A stretch of DNA of 64,000 nt, taken from assembly GCF_010119385.1 (NCBI RefSeq), contig NZ_VFIE01000026.1, forward strand, positions 35,075-99,074, given 5' to 3'. Below the pieces are notes generated by a model that did not search any database, was not told where the DNA came from, and was given only the letters and a program-made list of their open reading frames with translations. The position numbers and the translations under genes were made by a program. Source of the stretch: Nesterenkonia haasae (GTDB taxonomy: Bacteria > Actinomycetota > Actinomycetes > Actinomycetales > Micrococcaceae). This document shows positions 9,344-18,116 of this stretch, piece after piece (position 1 is the first letter of the stretch; each line of letters starts with the position of its first letter).

Positions 9344-10768
9344 TCACACCGTGAATCCGCGGTGCCGGCGTAGTGCTTTCCGGACCATAATCAGCGTCAT
9401 GGCGATCGTGGTGATGTAGAGGACGGGCCAGCCTAGGGAGAGGATCGCCGACTGGATGGCTGCCGACTGTTGGAACCATGCGTACATGGCTCCGCTGATC
9501 ACTCCTGCACCCACTAAGACTGGTGTCAGGAACGCCATTCCGCGTCCACGCTCAGCATTGGCTTGAGCAGCCCAGTTGTCTGTTTGGGCTTTGCCGAAGA
9601 ACTTGGCCCACGCGCGAATAAAGTGACCCATCCTCATCCAGAGGTAGACCTCAGCCGGGATAAACAGTAGTGCGAACCAGATGTCCCGAGCTCTGCGGCC
9701 CTTGATGGACAGGGCGATGCGGAGATTGAGCAGGGTCGCGACTGCCGGAGGGATGAGCCACCAGGGACTGAAGATGAAGGCATCGATGCTCAATGAAGCT
9801 GCCAGCAAAAGGACGAAACCCAGGCGGATGCTGATGTTGAACAGCATGGAAAGGTTTTCCATCCACCGCAGTCTCAGGTTCGGGTGGAAGGGTTGGCCGG
9901 CTGTCGTGGACCGCTGGCCTGGCCACATGAGGTCGATTGCGCCGACATTCCATTTCACCTGTTGGCCGTCGAGCGCGCGGACCGTGTGCATCCCGCCTAC
10001 GTATGCCCGGGCGGTGGCGCTGACTTTGGTGGCTGCGCCGATGTTGCGCAGTTGGAGGGAAAGGAGGGAGTCTTCGACTTCACTGTCGCTGACCCAAGGT
10101 GTGGCCTGGCGGTTGGCTGCCATGACGTCCTTGAGAGCCTGGATGGAGAAGAGTGAGCATTGACCACCCAGCACTGCCATATTCCGGCCGCGTAGCAGGT
10201 TGTCCATGGTGAAGGCGGCGAACTGGGCGCGCTGACCTGTGGTGAGGAAGGAGGACACGACGCCGCGGCTGGCGTTGGGATCCACGGTATAGATGGCGGA
10301 GATTCCGCCGATTCGCGGCTCTGATCGCGCCTCGGCCTCGAGGCGTTCAACCGTGTCGACTTCAAGGATGGTGTCCCCGTCGACGCCGAGCAGGTAGTCG
10401 AAGTCTTCGGCGACTTTGGCGAAGCCGTAGTTCAGTGCGCCGACTTTCTTGTCGATGTTCTTGCCGATGTCATGGATGAACACGTAGGTGGTGAATGTGG
10501 TGTCGTGGTGGGTGTGGAAGTGCTCTCCGGCGTACCGTCGAGCGATGTAGAACGTCTCATCAGTGGTGTTGTTGATGACCAGGTGGATCACGTCCGGAGG
10601 CCGGGTTTGAGTCAGCAGCGAGTCGAGAACCTGTTCGATGGTCTCCTCCTCGTTATAGGCCGGAATAACGCAGGCGATGGTGCTGCGGCGTTGCGCCTGT
10701 GCGGCCTCGTCCTGCAGCGAGACGGTCACGAACCCACTGTCGGTCGTCGTTGTCATCGTGGTGGTCAA
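9344..10768 (-). CDS. Processive family 2 glycosyltransferase
   Basis: 474-residue membrane glycosyltransferase. The cytosolic GT-A domain starts with IACVIPAYNEEETIEQVLDS; it has the metal-binding DGD in LGVDGDTILE, the SEVED acceptor motif (catalytic-base region), and GQQVKW at the place of the QxxRW product motif of processive enzymes. Five or six helices follow toward the C-terminus. It resembles PgaC, hyaluronan and cellulose synthase-like enzymes that polymerise and export a beta-linked polysaccharide; the sugar cannot be predicted. No PgaA/B/D-like partners are adjacent, so it may act alone. Confidence 0.85.
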   Translation of the reverse strand: MTTTMTTTTDSGFVTVSLQDEAAQAQRRSTIACVIPAYNEEETIEQVLDSLLTQTRPPDVIHLVINNTTDETFYIARRYAGEHFHTHHDTTFTTYVFIHDIGKNIDKKVGALNYGFAKVAEDFDYLLGVDGDTILEVDTVERLEAEARSEPRIGGISAIYTVDPNASRGVVSSFLTTGQRAQFAAFTMDNLLRGRNMAVLGGQCSLFSIQALKDVMAANRQATPWVSDSEVEDSLLSLQLRNIGAATKVSATARAYVGGMHTVRALDGQQVKWNVGAIDLMWPGQRSTTAGQPFHPNLRLRWMENLSMLFNISIRLGFVLLLAASLSIDAFIFSPWWLIPPAVATLLNLRIALSIKGRRARDIWFALLFIPAEVYLWMRMGHFIRAWAKFFGKAQTDNWAAQANAERGRGMAFLTPVLVGAGVISGAMYAWFQQSAAIQSAILSLGWPVLYITTIAMTLIMVRKALRRHRGFTV

Positions 10769-10900
10769 TTTCCGCTCCCATCTGCCATCCCGACTGGAAG
10801 GCTCTTACTGACGAGTCTCCAACCATCAGCTCAAGACCGCTCCCTGCGAAAGCGCAGGATTTGGACAATTTTCCGGAAGGAAACGTGCAGAAGCTCGCCC

Positions 10901-11830
10901 CTAGGTGGTTTCCGGGGCAGCTGGTCCCGTTGTCTCGGTTGGAGAGGTGGGCAGTCCATCGATAAATGCCTGAGCCGCAGCTGTGGGATTGAAGCTGCTC
11001 CACGCGAGGTATTCAATTCGAGTCGGGCCGTCGGCCACAGGAACAGCCCGGAGGGTGTCATCAACAGGAATAACGGATGGCGATAGCAGCGCGATGACGA
11101 GTCCTGAGCTCACCAGCCCCAGGATAAGGTCGGTGCTCATCGCCTCAAACGCCACTTCCCGTTGAATACCTGCCGAGTGAAATGCGAGGTCAGACGGCAC
11201 CCGACCCGGGGTGCCCTCGGGGAAGTCGACAAACTTTTCGCCCACCAACTGATGCAGTCGCACACTGTGCTCGGAGGCGAGGGCGTGATCAGCGGGAACT
11301 ACAGCTACGAGTCTTTCCCGGGCCAGGATATTCGCGTTGATCCCTTGGGGCGGAGCGGAATCAGGCAGTCCGAGCACAGCGACGTCCATCGTGCCGCCTG
11401 AAATCGCGGAGATGAACTCATTGCTATTGCCGTTGCGCAAACGAATCCGGACCTCCGGATGCTGCTGGTGGAACTGTCCGAGTGCGCTCGGGATATCGAT
11501 CGCTGTGACGGTGGGAATGACACCGATGGTGAGCGTGCCGCGAACCTGTCCGGTGGCCGCGGAGGCGTCAGCGACTGCACGCTCGGCCGCATCGAGGGTT
11601 GCGCGAGCTGAAGAGAGAAACGCTTCTCCTGCCGTGGTGAGTTCGACACGACGGCTGGTTCGGGCGAACAGGGTGACGCCTAGCTCGTGCTCCAAGGCTT
11701 TGATCTGATGGCTCAGGGCAGACTGCACTACGTGACAACGTTGGGCGGCCCGAGTGAAGTTGCGTTCTTCTGCCAGGGCGACGACGTACCTCATCTGTTG
11801 AAGCTCCACAGAACTATGATTGCAGTTCAT
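10901..11830 (-). CDS. LysR-family transcriptional regulator
   Basis: 309 residues. The N-terminal winged HTH contains QMRYVVALAEERNFTRAAQRCHVVQSALSHQI; a periplasmic-binding-like effector domain begins near GTLTIGVIPTVTAIDIPSAL. The ATG at 11830 is used here, but GTG 11809 gives the classical short LysR N-terminus and is equally possible. It is divergent from the DMT transporter, 57 bases apart, which suggests that LysR controls the transporter-epimerase pair and itself. Confidence 0.92.
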   Translation of the reverse strand: MNCNHSSVELQQMRYVVALAEERNFTRAAQRCHVVQSALSHQIKALEHELGVTLFARTSRRVELTTAGEAFLSSARATLDAAERAVADASAATGQVRGTLTIGVIPTVTAIDIPSALGQFHQQHPEVRIRLRNGNSNEFISAISGGTMDVAVLGLPDSAPPQGINANILARERLVAVVPADHALASEHSVRLHQLVGEKFVDFPEGTPGRVPSDLAFHSAGIQREVAFEAMSTDLILGLVSSGLVIALLSPSVIPVDDTLRAVPVADGPTRIEYLAWSSFNPTAAAQAFIDGLPTSPTETTGPAAPETT

Positions 11831-11887
11831 TATTAAAATGAGAAGAATGTGTTGGACTCATGATTGGGAGTCGTTGACGATAGATTT

Positions 11888-12781
11888 GTGAAGACGACAC
11901 CAACATCAGCGCGCTTGGGCTGGACAGGTCTGACGGCAATCGCTCCAGCCGTGTGGGGCAGCACGTTCATTGTGACAACGCACCTGCTGCCTGAGGGGCA
12001 TCCCTTGTTCGCAGCTTTGATGCGCTCGCTGCCGGCTGGTCTGATCGCCCTGCTGATCGCGCGAAAGCTGCCTCGCGGGTCGTGGTGGTGGAAGAGCGCG
12101 GTGCTGGGCACTCTGAATATAGGGGCGTTCTTCCCGCTGCTGTTCCTCACTGCGCAACACCTGCCCGGAGGCGTCGCCGCAACCCTTGGTGCAGCCCAAC
12201 CGCTGGTGGTGGCTTTCCTTGCTGTGGTGATTCTTCAGGAGAGATTCTCCATCTGGCGGGTCCTCTGGGGTGTCATCGGGGTGATCGGCGTCGCTCTTGT
12301 GGTTCTAGGGCCTGCGGCTGGTCTGGATTTCATCGGTATCTTTGCGGGTCTCGGTGGGGCAGTGTCTATGGGGTGCGGCGTCGTGCTCATGAAAAGGTGG
12401 GGCCGTCCTGAAGGCGTATCGGCGGTGGGTCTGGTTGGGTGGCAGCTGACTGCCGCCGGTGTCCTGCTTCTCATCCCGGCATTCTTGGTTGACGGCATTC
12501 CCGCTGGCATTGACGGCCGAGCGGTCACTGGCTACCTGTGGTTGGGGCTGATTGGTGCGCTGCTGACGTACACGCTCTGGTTCTCAGGTATCCGACGGTT
12601 GCCGGTGACTTCGACTGCGCTGCTGGGCCTGTTGTCCCCGCTGGTCGCCGCAGTTCTCGGAGCTGTGATCGCACATGAAGGACTCACTCTGCTACAACTG
12701 GTCGGTTTCGCCTTCGCGCTGACCGCGATGGTCGCCGGCCAACTCTCGCCTCCGAGCAGGAGGGAAAGGGCACCAGTATGA
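11888..12781 (+). CDS. EamA/DMT-family transporter
   Basis: About 297 residues with ten predicted helices in two EamA repeats (GLTAIAPAVWGSTFIVTTHLLP at the first, WLGLIGALLTYTLWFSGIRRLP in the second). These pumps move metabolites or drugs across the inner membrane. GTG 11888 (VKTTPTSA) seems the better start; TTG 11864 would add eight residues. It ends in an ATGA overlap with the NmrA-like gene, so the two are coupled, and the LysR gene is divergent. Confidence 0.85.
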   Translation: MKTTPTSARLGWTGLTAIAPAVWGSTFIVTTHLLPEGHPLFAALMRSLPAGLIALLIARKLPRGSWWWKSAVLGTLNIGAFFPLLFLTAQHLPGGVAATLGAAQPLVVAFLAVVILQERFSIWRVLWGVIGVIGVALVVLGPAAGLDFIGIFAGLGGAVSMGCGVVLMKRWGRPEGVSAVGLVGWQLTAAGVLLLIPAFLVDGIPAGIDGRAVTGYLWLGLIGALLTYTLWFSGIRRLPVTSTALLGLLSPLVAAVLGAVIAHEGLTLLQLVGFAFALTAMVAGQLSPPSRRERAPV

Positions 12782-13446
12782 GAATCGCCGTCTTCGGCGC
12801 AACCGGCATGGCCGGAAGCGCCATCGTGACTGAAGCTGTCCGGCGCGGGCACCACGTCGTTGCGCTATCCCGGCGTCAGAAGTCTGACCGGGGTCAGGAG
12901 CAGCTGACTGCCCAAGCCGCCGATGTTGCTGATTCTGACGCGCTCGCCCCGGTGCTCGCTGCAGTAGACGCCGCAGTGTTGACCATCCGGCTCCCTCCGG
13001 GCGAAGAATCCCAGCTTGCGCCATTGACCCGTGGCTTTCTACACGGTGCTGCGCGGCACCAGGTGCCGGTGCTGATTGTCGGAGGTTCGGCACCGCTGCG
13101 CTCCCCGACCCGCCCCGACCGACTGGTGCTCAATGACCCTGACTATGTACCTGAAGCGTGGAAGATCATTGCGGGGGCCAGCCTGGAACAGTTCCGCGCC
13201 TGCCGGGAACATCCATACAGGAAATGGGTTTACCTGAGTCCGCCGGCCGTACTCGAGCCAGGGCCTCGCAGCGGCCGTTACCGGCGCGGCACCACCACAC
13301 TGCTTACCGATGACAACGGAGATTCACGGATTACCGCGGCGGATTTGGCGGTCGCGGTGATAGATGAATTGGCGCACGCCGCCGCCGCCGAACGGCACTT
13401 CACCGTTGCTCAAGACAGCCTGACACCTCCGTCTCGGAGCCGGTGA
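12778..13446 (+). CDS. NAD(P)-binding NmrA-like epimerase/reductase
   Basis: 222 residues starting with the Rossmann motif MRIAVFGATGMAGSAIVTEA, of the short atypical SDR family related to YwnB/NmrA, which includes sugar epimerases, quinone reductases and redox sensors. The ATG overlaps the DMT stop. Oxidoreductase or epimerase genes often lie next to ECF41 sigma factors, and this gene precedes the sigma gene by 69 bases, so it may belong to that regulon as well as to the LysR unit. Confidence 0.82.
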   Translation: MRIAVFGATGMAGSAIVTEAVRRGHHVVALSRRQKSDRGQEQLTAQAADVADSDALAPVLAAVDAAVLTIRLPPGEESQLAPLTRGFLHGAARHQVPVLIVGGSAPLRSPTRPDRLVLNDPDYVPEAWKIIAGASLEQFRACREHPYRKWVYLSPPAVLEPGPRSGRYRRGTTTLLTDDNGDSRITAADLAVAVIDELAHAAAAERHFTVAQDSLTPPSRSR

Positions 13447-13477
13447 GTGACCCTGCCCAGCGGATAGACTCTGACGA

Positions 13478-13519
13478 ATGAGCCAACTGTCCCGTCACCG
13501 TGGGGAGCTCCTGACGTGA
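13478..13519 (+). CDS. Possible leaderless 13-codon upstream ORF
   Basis: A -10-like box TAGACT (13465-13470) lies 7 nt before ATG 13478. The frame encodes MSQLSRHRGELLT and its TGA (13517-13519) overlaps the sigma factor GTG (13516) as GTGA. The short frame also contains the likely sigma-factor ribosome site ggggag (13502-13507), so translating it would sweep over that site. This is seen in sequence; translation is inference. Confidence 0.4.
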   Translation: MSQLSRHRGELLT

Positions 13520-14454
13520 CTGGGCGAGCCGGAGTTCTAACAGCTGAGCGGCACCGACTCGTTATGTTGGCGTATCGGATCTGTGGGTCTTGGGCCGATG
13601 CAGAGGACGTTGTCCAGCAGGTCGCCGTCGAATGGCTTCGTGTGCAGGCCGAGATAGACAATCCCGCCGGCTGGCTGACAAGGGTGACGGTACGCCGTGC
13701 CATAGATGTGTTGCGCGCCAGACAACAGGTGCTGACATACCCAGGGCCCTGGCTACCCGAGCCGCTTGTTGACTCGGCCCGTTCTGCGCCGGAGGATTCT
13801 GGGCCCCACGAGATGGTGGAACGTTGGGACACTCTGACCACTGCCTTTCTGGTCCTCGCTGAGGCGCTTACTCCGCCCCAACGGGCCGTGGTGGTCCTCC
13901 GGTCGCTGGACTATTCCCATTCTGAAATCGCAGAGATCCTCGGCGTCTCACCGAACGCCTCGAGACAACACCTAGTGCGGGGTATGCAGCGTCTGGAGGA
14001 GGTCGAAGATCCACCGGCGCGATCGAGAAATCCTGCTGCCCTGGATGGGGCGGTAGGAAACTGCGCTGCGCAGACGTCGGCCCTGCTGAAGGCGTTCCTC
14101 CACGCAGCCCGGGATGGGGACCCGGACCGACTTGCCGAGCTGCTCCACGCTGATGTGAAGGCCTATCAAGATGGCGGAGGAAAGACCCGGGCTGCACTGC
14201 GTGTCCTTATGGGGGCGCAGAACGTGGCTCGTTTCGCCACCGGGGTCGCCGCGCTGCACCGCGCCGGGGGCTCCGCTGTGTTTGTCAACGTCAACGGAGC
14301 CCCCGGCGTGATTCTTATGCTCTCGAACGTGTGCCATGTTTTCTCAGTCGAGGCGCGCCAGGGCCGCATCTACCGTTTATTCGATGTCTGCAACCCGGAC
14401 AAGCACACGACGCTGAAGCAGATGGAGCCGGTAACGATGCTCGGTACGTCCTAA
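13516..14454 (+). CDS. ECF41-family RNA polymerase sigma factor
   Basis: 312 residues. Region 2 is near residues 12-70 (YRICGSWADAEDVVQQ); the linker has YPGPWLPEP at 75-83; region 4 is near 115-165 (LTPPQRAVVVLRSLDYSHSEIA). The C-terminal SnoaL-like extension of about 110 residues carries DGGGK at 219-223. The WLPEP and DGGGK motifs are hallmarks of ECF41, where the extension replaces an anti-sigma factor. The start is GTG 13516 with ggggag upstream. The gene converges on the carboxymuconolactone decarboxylase-like gene, the standard ECF41 partner; the two 3' ends overlap by four bases. Confidence 0.93.
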   Translation: MTGRAGVLTAERHRLVMLAYRICGSWADAEDVVQQVAVEWLRVQAEIDNPAGWLTRVTVRRAIDVLRARQQVLTYPGPWLPEPLVDSARSAPEDSGPHEMVERWDTLTTAFLVLAEALTPPQRAVVVLRSLDYSHSEIAEILGVSPNASRQHLVRGMQRLEEVEDPPARSRNPAALDGAVGNCAAQTSALLKAFLHAARDGDPDRLAELLHADVKAYQDGGGKTRAALRVLMGAQNVARFATGVAALHRAGGSAVFVNVNGAPGVILMLSNVCHVFSVEARQGRIYRLFDVCNPDKHTTLKQMEPVTMLGTS

Positions 14455-14891
14455 CCCTCCAGTGCTGGAGGGGCGAGGTGCGTGGAAATACCGATTCTGT
14501 TCCAGAGGTTAATGGTGCCGATGGCCAGCACCAGGTCAGACAGTTCCCGCTCCGGGAACACGGCGGCAGCCACCTGCCACGTGTCATCATCTACCCCTCC
14601 AGTGATGCGCGTGATCTGCTCTGTCAGGGCCAGGGCGGCACGTTCAGTCGCAGTGAAGAAGTTGGTTTCCTTCCATGCATTTACAGCGTAGATCTTCCGC
14701 GTCGGCACACCCTGTCTTTCCAGGTCGGTGGCGTGCAGGTCGATGCAGAATGCGCAACCGTTGATCTGAGAAGCGCGAAGCTTGACCAGATCGAGCAGTT
14801 CGTGATCCAGGTTGCGCCGTACGTAGCCGTCAAGCTGTGCGATCGCTTTGTATCCCTCAGGGGCATGTTGGTTGATTGCCAGTCTGGTCAT
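14451..14891 (-). CDS. Carboxymuconolactone decarboxylase/AhpD-like protein
   Basis: 146 residues. The alkylhydroperoxidase-like core has C46-x2-C49-x3-H53 in NGCAFCIDLH, the redox-active signature of AhpD-fold proteins. Typical substrates are peroxides or unknown quinone-like compounds; the true carboxymuconolactone decarboxylase role is unlikely with this CxxC. It is convergent with the ECF41 gene and has an ECF41-like promoter upstream, which strongly suggests it is that sigma factor's target. Confidence 0.88.
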   Translation of the reverse strand: MTRLAINQHAPEGYKAIAQLDGYVRRNLDHELLDLVKLRASQINGCAFCIDLHATDLERQGVPTRKIYAVNAWKETNFFTATERAALALTEQITRITGGVDDDTWQVAAAVFPERELSDLVLAIGTINLWNRIGISTHLAPPALEG

Positions 14892-14961
14892 TGGTACTCC
14901 TCGTAGTCACCTCACCCAGGCGTTCTGGGCCAGTAGGGGAGTTGTTCCCCTCGCAGAGGTT

Positions 14962-14988
14962 GTCGCGCGAGAACCCTCATATGTGACA
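14962..14988 (-). promoter_or_regulatory. Candidate ECF41 promoter
   Basis: On the minus strand TGTCACA (14988-14982) is followed after 16 nt by CGAC (14965-14962). The published ECF41 consensus is TGTCACA, about 16 nt, then CGTC, so only one base differs. It lies about 70 bases upstream of the AhpD-like gene and points at it. Confidence 0.6.
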
Positions 14989-14995
14989 GATCAGG

Positions 14996-15550
14996 TCATG
15001 CGCGCTGAGCCTTTTCCAGAATGACCTGAGCCGTAGCTTTTGCGCGCTTGGCGGCCTGGTCGGAACGTTCGTAGAGCTCTGTCACGGAGGCGCCGTCCAT
15101 GAGAAGGAGCAGCTGTTTGGCCAGATCAACATCATCGGGGTAGCCGGTCTCAATGAGGAGCATGCGCAGGTAATCGGCAACTGCGTCCTTGTGCTGACGG
15201 GCCATCGCACGGATTTGGCTGCCGGGTTCGGCGACTTCGGCGATGGCGTTGATGAAGGCGCAGCCCCTGAAATCGGACGTCTCGGCGTATTCGATCAGTG
15301 CATCGAAGGCCGCGAGTGGAGTCGCGCCCAAAGCGTCAGTACGTTCAGTCAGCCAGGTGCGGTACGCCTGGTCGTAGGCGTCCAACATAGTCACCACGAG
15401 GTCGTCCTTGCTGGAGAAGTGCCGGTAGAACGACGCTCGTCCCACACCGGAGAGCGAGAGCAGCCGTTCCAGACCCACGGCATGGATGCCTTCGGCATAG
15501 AAGAGCTTCTCCGCAGCATCAATAAGGCGCTGGCGGGCGTTTGTAGGCAT
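14996..15550 (-). CDS. TetR-family repressor
   Basis: About 184 residues. The N-terminal HTH includes ARQRLIDAAEKLFYAEGIHAVGLERLLSLSGVGRASFYRHF; the C-terminal ligand domain resembles the YcdC/LmrA-like group (SDFRGCAFINAIAEV). ATG 15550 is preferred; a GTG at 15562 would add four residues. It is divergent from the MFS pump gene with two copies of a 16-bp operator-like box between them, so it probably represses both. Confidence 0.9.
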   Translation of the reverse strand: MPTNARQRLIDAAEKLFYAEGIHAVGLERLLSLSGVGRASFYRHFSSKDDLVVTMLDAYDQAYRTWLTERTDALGATPLAAFDALIEYAETSDFRGCAFINAIAEVAEPGSQIRAMARQHKDAVADYLRMLLIETGYPDDVDLAKQLLLLMDGASVTELYERSDQAAKRAKATAQVILEKAQRA

Positions 15551-15577
15551 AGTTCTGGACACCTCGGCTTCGACGTC

Positions 15578-15606
15578 TTGACACTAATGGAACCGATCGG
15601 TACCGT
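15578..15606 (+). promoter_or_regulatory. Candidate promoter for the MFS pump
   Basis: A perfect -35 TTGACA (15578-15583) and, after 17 nt, TACCGT (15601-15606) face the MFS gene. The first TetR operator-like box (15589-15604) fills the spacer and covers part of the -10, as expected for repression. Confidence 0.5.
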
Positions 15607-15630
15607 CTTAAAACGGAACTGATCATTACC
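15589..15630. promoter_or_regulatory. Tandem TetR operator-like boxes
   Basis: Box 1 ggaaccgatcggtacc (15589-15604) is a near-palindrome. Box 2 ggaactgatcattacc (15615-15630) matches it at 13 of 16 positions in the same orientation, 26 bases downstream. Both lie in the TetR/MFS divergent space. Confidence 0.55.
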
Positions 15631-15688
15631 ATTTTAGGTCGTGCGGACGGTCGTGTCGACAGGTCTGCGCGCGAAAGGTGTAGAGCGC

Positions 15689-16906
15689 ATGGGGAATTCG
15701 TCGCAAACTCAGGAAATTCGGCAGATGGCTACTGGCGGAATGGCGCGGGTGGCAATTCTCGCCATAGGAGTATTCGCCGTTGGTACCGGTGAGTTCGTGT
15801 TAGCAGGGTTGCTGCCGATGCTGGTCGAAGATCTCGGGATTTCTGTAGCGCGCGCTGGACAGGTGGTCACCGTGTTCGCGCTGACGTGCGCGGTGAGCGC
15901 GCCGGTACTTACTGCGTTGACCGCGGCGTGGCGGAGACGGACGGTGCTGGTCGTGGCCACGGTGATTTATCTGTGTGGAGCAGTCGGAACTGCGTTGGCG
16001 GGTTCATACGCTCAGATCGTCGTGGCTCAGATCATTGCCGCCGCCGGGGTCGGGTTGTTTATCCCGAACGCCGCGGCAACTGCAGCAACGTTGGTCGCCC
16101 CACAACTGCAGGGCCGAGCGATTGCGCTTGTTGTCACCGGATTCACCGCTGCTGTCGCCTTCGGTGCACCGCTAGGTACGGCCCTTGGGGGACTGTTGGA
16201 CTGGCGTGTGACGATGTGGTTCGCTGCTTCCTTAGCGATTCTGGGACTGGCGGGTGTCTGGCGGTTCATTCCCAAGGACATTCAGCTACCTTCGGCAGGC
16301 GGTCTTCGGGCGAGACTGCGACCGCTGGGAGACCGCCGCGTGGTGATGCTTCTGATCACTACACTGGTGGCCTTTACCGCAGTGTTTGTCCCCTACACCT
16401 ACATTGGTGTCATCTACGCTCCGGCTACCCGCGGGGATGGTGTGGCATTGGCGGCACTGATGCTCACTGGCGGCATCGCTGGTGCAGTGGGCAATCTCGC
16501 CGCCGGATATCTCACCGATCGTTTCGGTGGGGCTCGGGTTGTCGCGCTAGCGCTCATCTGGTTGGGTGTGGGTCTGCTTCTCGTGCCGCTGGTCACCGAC
16601 AACTTCGGTGCCGCGCTAGCGGTTGTCGGGTTCTATGCGATGGGAGCCTTTGCGATCACTACTCCTCAACAGCACAGGCTTCTTAGTATCCGACCGGACA
16701 CTGCCCCGGTCGTGATCTCCTTGAATCAAAGCGTGTTGTACCTGGCCATCGCGATGTCCGGCCTTGTCGGCGCGTTCGGCATCGAACTGCTCGGCAACCA
16801 GTACGTCAGCCTTCTGGCCGCTACTTTTGCATTGCTCGCCCTAGGGTTCTCCTACAGTGCTCAGCGCCTGACTCGAGCTAGCGCTGAAGGGAGCCCATCT
16901 CAATAA
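15689..16906 (+). CDS. MFS efflux transporter, DHA1/AraJ-like
   Basis: About 405 residues and 12 predicted helices. GTGEFVLAGLLPMLVEDLGIS near residue 30 is typical of the AraJ/Cmx/sugar-efflux branch of DHA1, which exports drugs such as chloramphenicol or sugars. The start is ATG 15689, with gaaagg about 10 bases upstream; an upstream in-frame GTG (15641) lies inside the promoter region. Substrate unknown; regulation by the divergent TetR is inferred. Confidence 0.87.
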   Translation: MGNSSQTQEIRQMATGGMARVAILAIGVFAVGTGEFVLAGLLPMLVEDLGISVARAGQVVTVFALTCAVSAPVLTALTAAWRRRTVLVVATVIYLCGAVGTALAGSYAQIVVAQIIAAAGVGLFIPNAAATAATLVAPQLQGRAIALVVTGFTAAVAFGAPLGTALGGLLDWRVTMWFAASLAILGLAGVWRFIPKDIQLPSAGGLRARLRPLGDRRVVMLLITTLVAFTAVFVPYTYIGVIYAPATRGDGVALAALMLTGGIAGAVGNLAAGYLTDRFGGARVVALALIWLGVGLLLVPLVTDNFGAALAVVGFYAMGAFAITTPQQHRLLSIRPDTAPVVISLNQSVLYLAIAMSGLVGAFGIELLGNQYVSLLAATFALLALGFSYSAQRLTRASAEGSPSQ

Positions 16907-16919
16907 GGGCTTCCTTCCG

Positions 16920-17513
16920 CTACGCGGTGTCAGTCTCCGGGCGGTGGGGGAACGCCTCCTGGAATAATGCACTCCCGGTGGAGGCGGCGTCGAGAAAACC
17001 ATAGGTGTCCATGTGCATGAACTCACTGGCAGCCTCAGCCAGTGCCTGGTAGGCGGCAAATGCGAAGCTTCCTCCCACTGACACGCGCCCTACCCCGATC
17101 TCAGTAAGTTCTGAAAGTTTTGGCACCCCGGGTCGAACAAGCACGTTGACCGGTGTCTCCACGACACTCACAACAGTGGCAATCTGCTCCGTTGTGGAGA
17201 GGCCCGGGGCATAGACCACATCGGCGCCGGCCCGTCCACAAGCGCTCAGGCGCGCAACGGTGTCATCAAAATCATCGACTCCGTGTAAGTGGTTTTCTGC
17301 ACGTAGGGTGACAACAAGTTGTGAGTCTGCGGCCTCCACTGCGGCATGTCCCCGCTCGACTGCGAGTTCCTTCTCGTAGAGGTGATGGCCGCTCCAGTCT
17401 TCGATAGACACGCCCGCCAGTCCAGTAGAGAGGGCCATGCGCACAGTCTCAGCGACATCCTCAGGGGTGTGTGAGAAGCCGTTTTCCAGGTCGACGGAAA
17501 CAGGCACTTCAAG
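16920..17513 (-). pseudogene. Truncated isocitrate lyase/PEP mutase-family gene
   Basis: The frame reads VPVSVDLENGF, then GLAGVSIEDWSG and a C-terminal half typical of the PEP mutase/carboxyphosphonoenolpyruvate mutase-like family. The first 80 or so residues (with the NAWDAxSA region) are missing. Upstream of about 17,513 the frame stays open to 17,612 but the residues lose family character. It looks like a 5'-truncated gene ending in unrelated debris; a shorter functional protein is unlikely because the substrate pocket is split. Confidence 0.7.
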
Positions 17514-17639
17514 GGTGGCCCACAAGAGCCTTTGGTGCCATGACGGTCGAATACCGGATAGAGCAGGCCGTCGACTCTCGGTGCCAGTTGAGCGTGGTGC
17601 TGTGGATGCCACGGCTCAGAGGTCCCATGGACAGTGTCC

Positions 17640-17955
17640 GCAGCTGCATGTCCTCAGCGCATCGGAGAGAGGCGAAGGTGCTGGCCATGTATCGTCGTGA
17701 GGAGCTCCTCTCGCTCTGGCCTGACGAACTTGGCCACGAGCTCGCCACGCTCAACGACTCCGTCAAGGGCGCTGTGGTCGCGTTCACGGCGGCGCATTTC
17801 GGGAGGTCAATGCTGAGACTCTTGCGAGGACACGGTTTGCGCTGATCGAGATTCCCTACGCTGCCGTTCGGCACCTCCTCAGTGTGGAAAGCACGCCACC
17901 ACGGCTGGAACACACAGTGATCGCGGCGTCATTGGCGGCGCTGAACCCTCAATAG
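17640..17955 (+). pseudogene. Frameshifted coding remnant, family unknown
   Basis: Two overlapping plus-strand frames look protein-like only when joined. The first (to about 17,800) contains EELLSLWPDELGHELATLN; the second (about 17,800 to TAG 17953) contains ALIEIPYAAVRHLLSVES. A frame change near 17,800 and no good start suggest decay. I do not recognise the family. It fills part of the roughly 500-base gap between the PEP mutase fragment and the XRE-cupin gene. Confidence 0.35.
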
Positions 17956-18004
17956 CCGGCGAGATGATCAGCACAGCGTTTGCTCACCGGATCGGGAGTC
18001 GAAT

Positions 18005-18116
18005 GTCGCCACCAGTGACGGCATTGAGATCCACTTGTGGCTCGTTCAGGGCGGAGGAACAGGCACAGTCATTCTGGGACATGGAATAGAAGCTGCAGGG
18101 GGTGGGACTCGCTAGT
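18005..18116 (+). pseudogene. Alpha/beta-hydrolase N-terminal fragment
   Basis: A plus-strand frame reads TSDGIEIHLWLVQGGGTG then VILGHGIE, matching the first strands and oxyanion HG region of alpha/beta hydrolases, and stops at TAG about 18,116. It has no start codon and runs into the 3' end of the XRE-cupin gene. It is too short to be functional. Confidence 0.4.
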
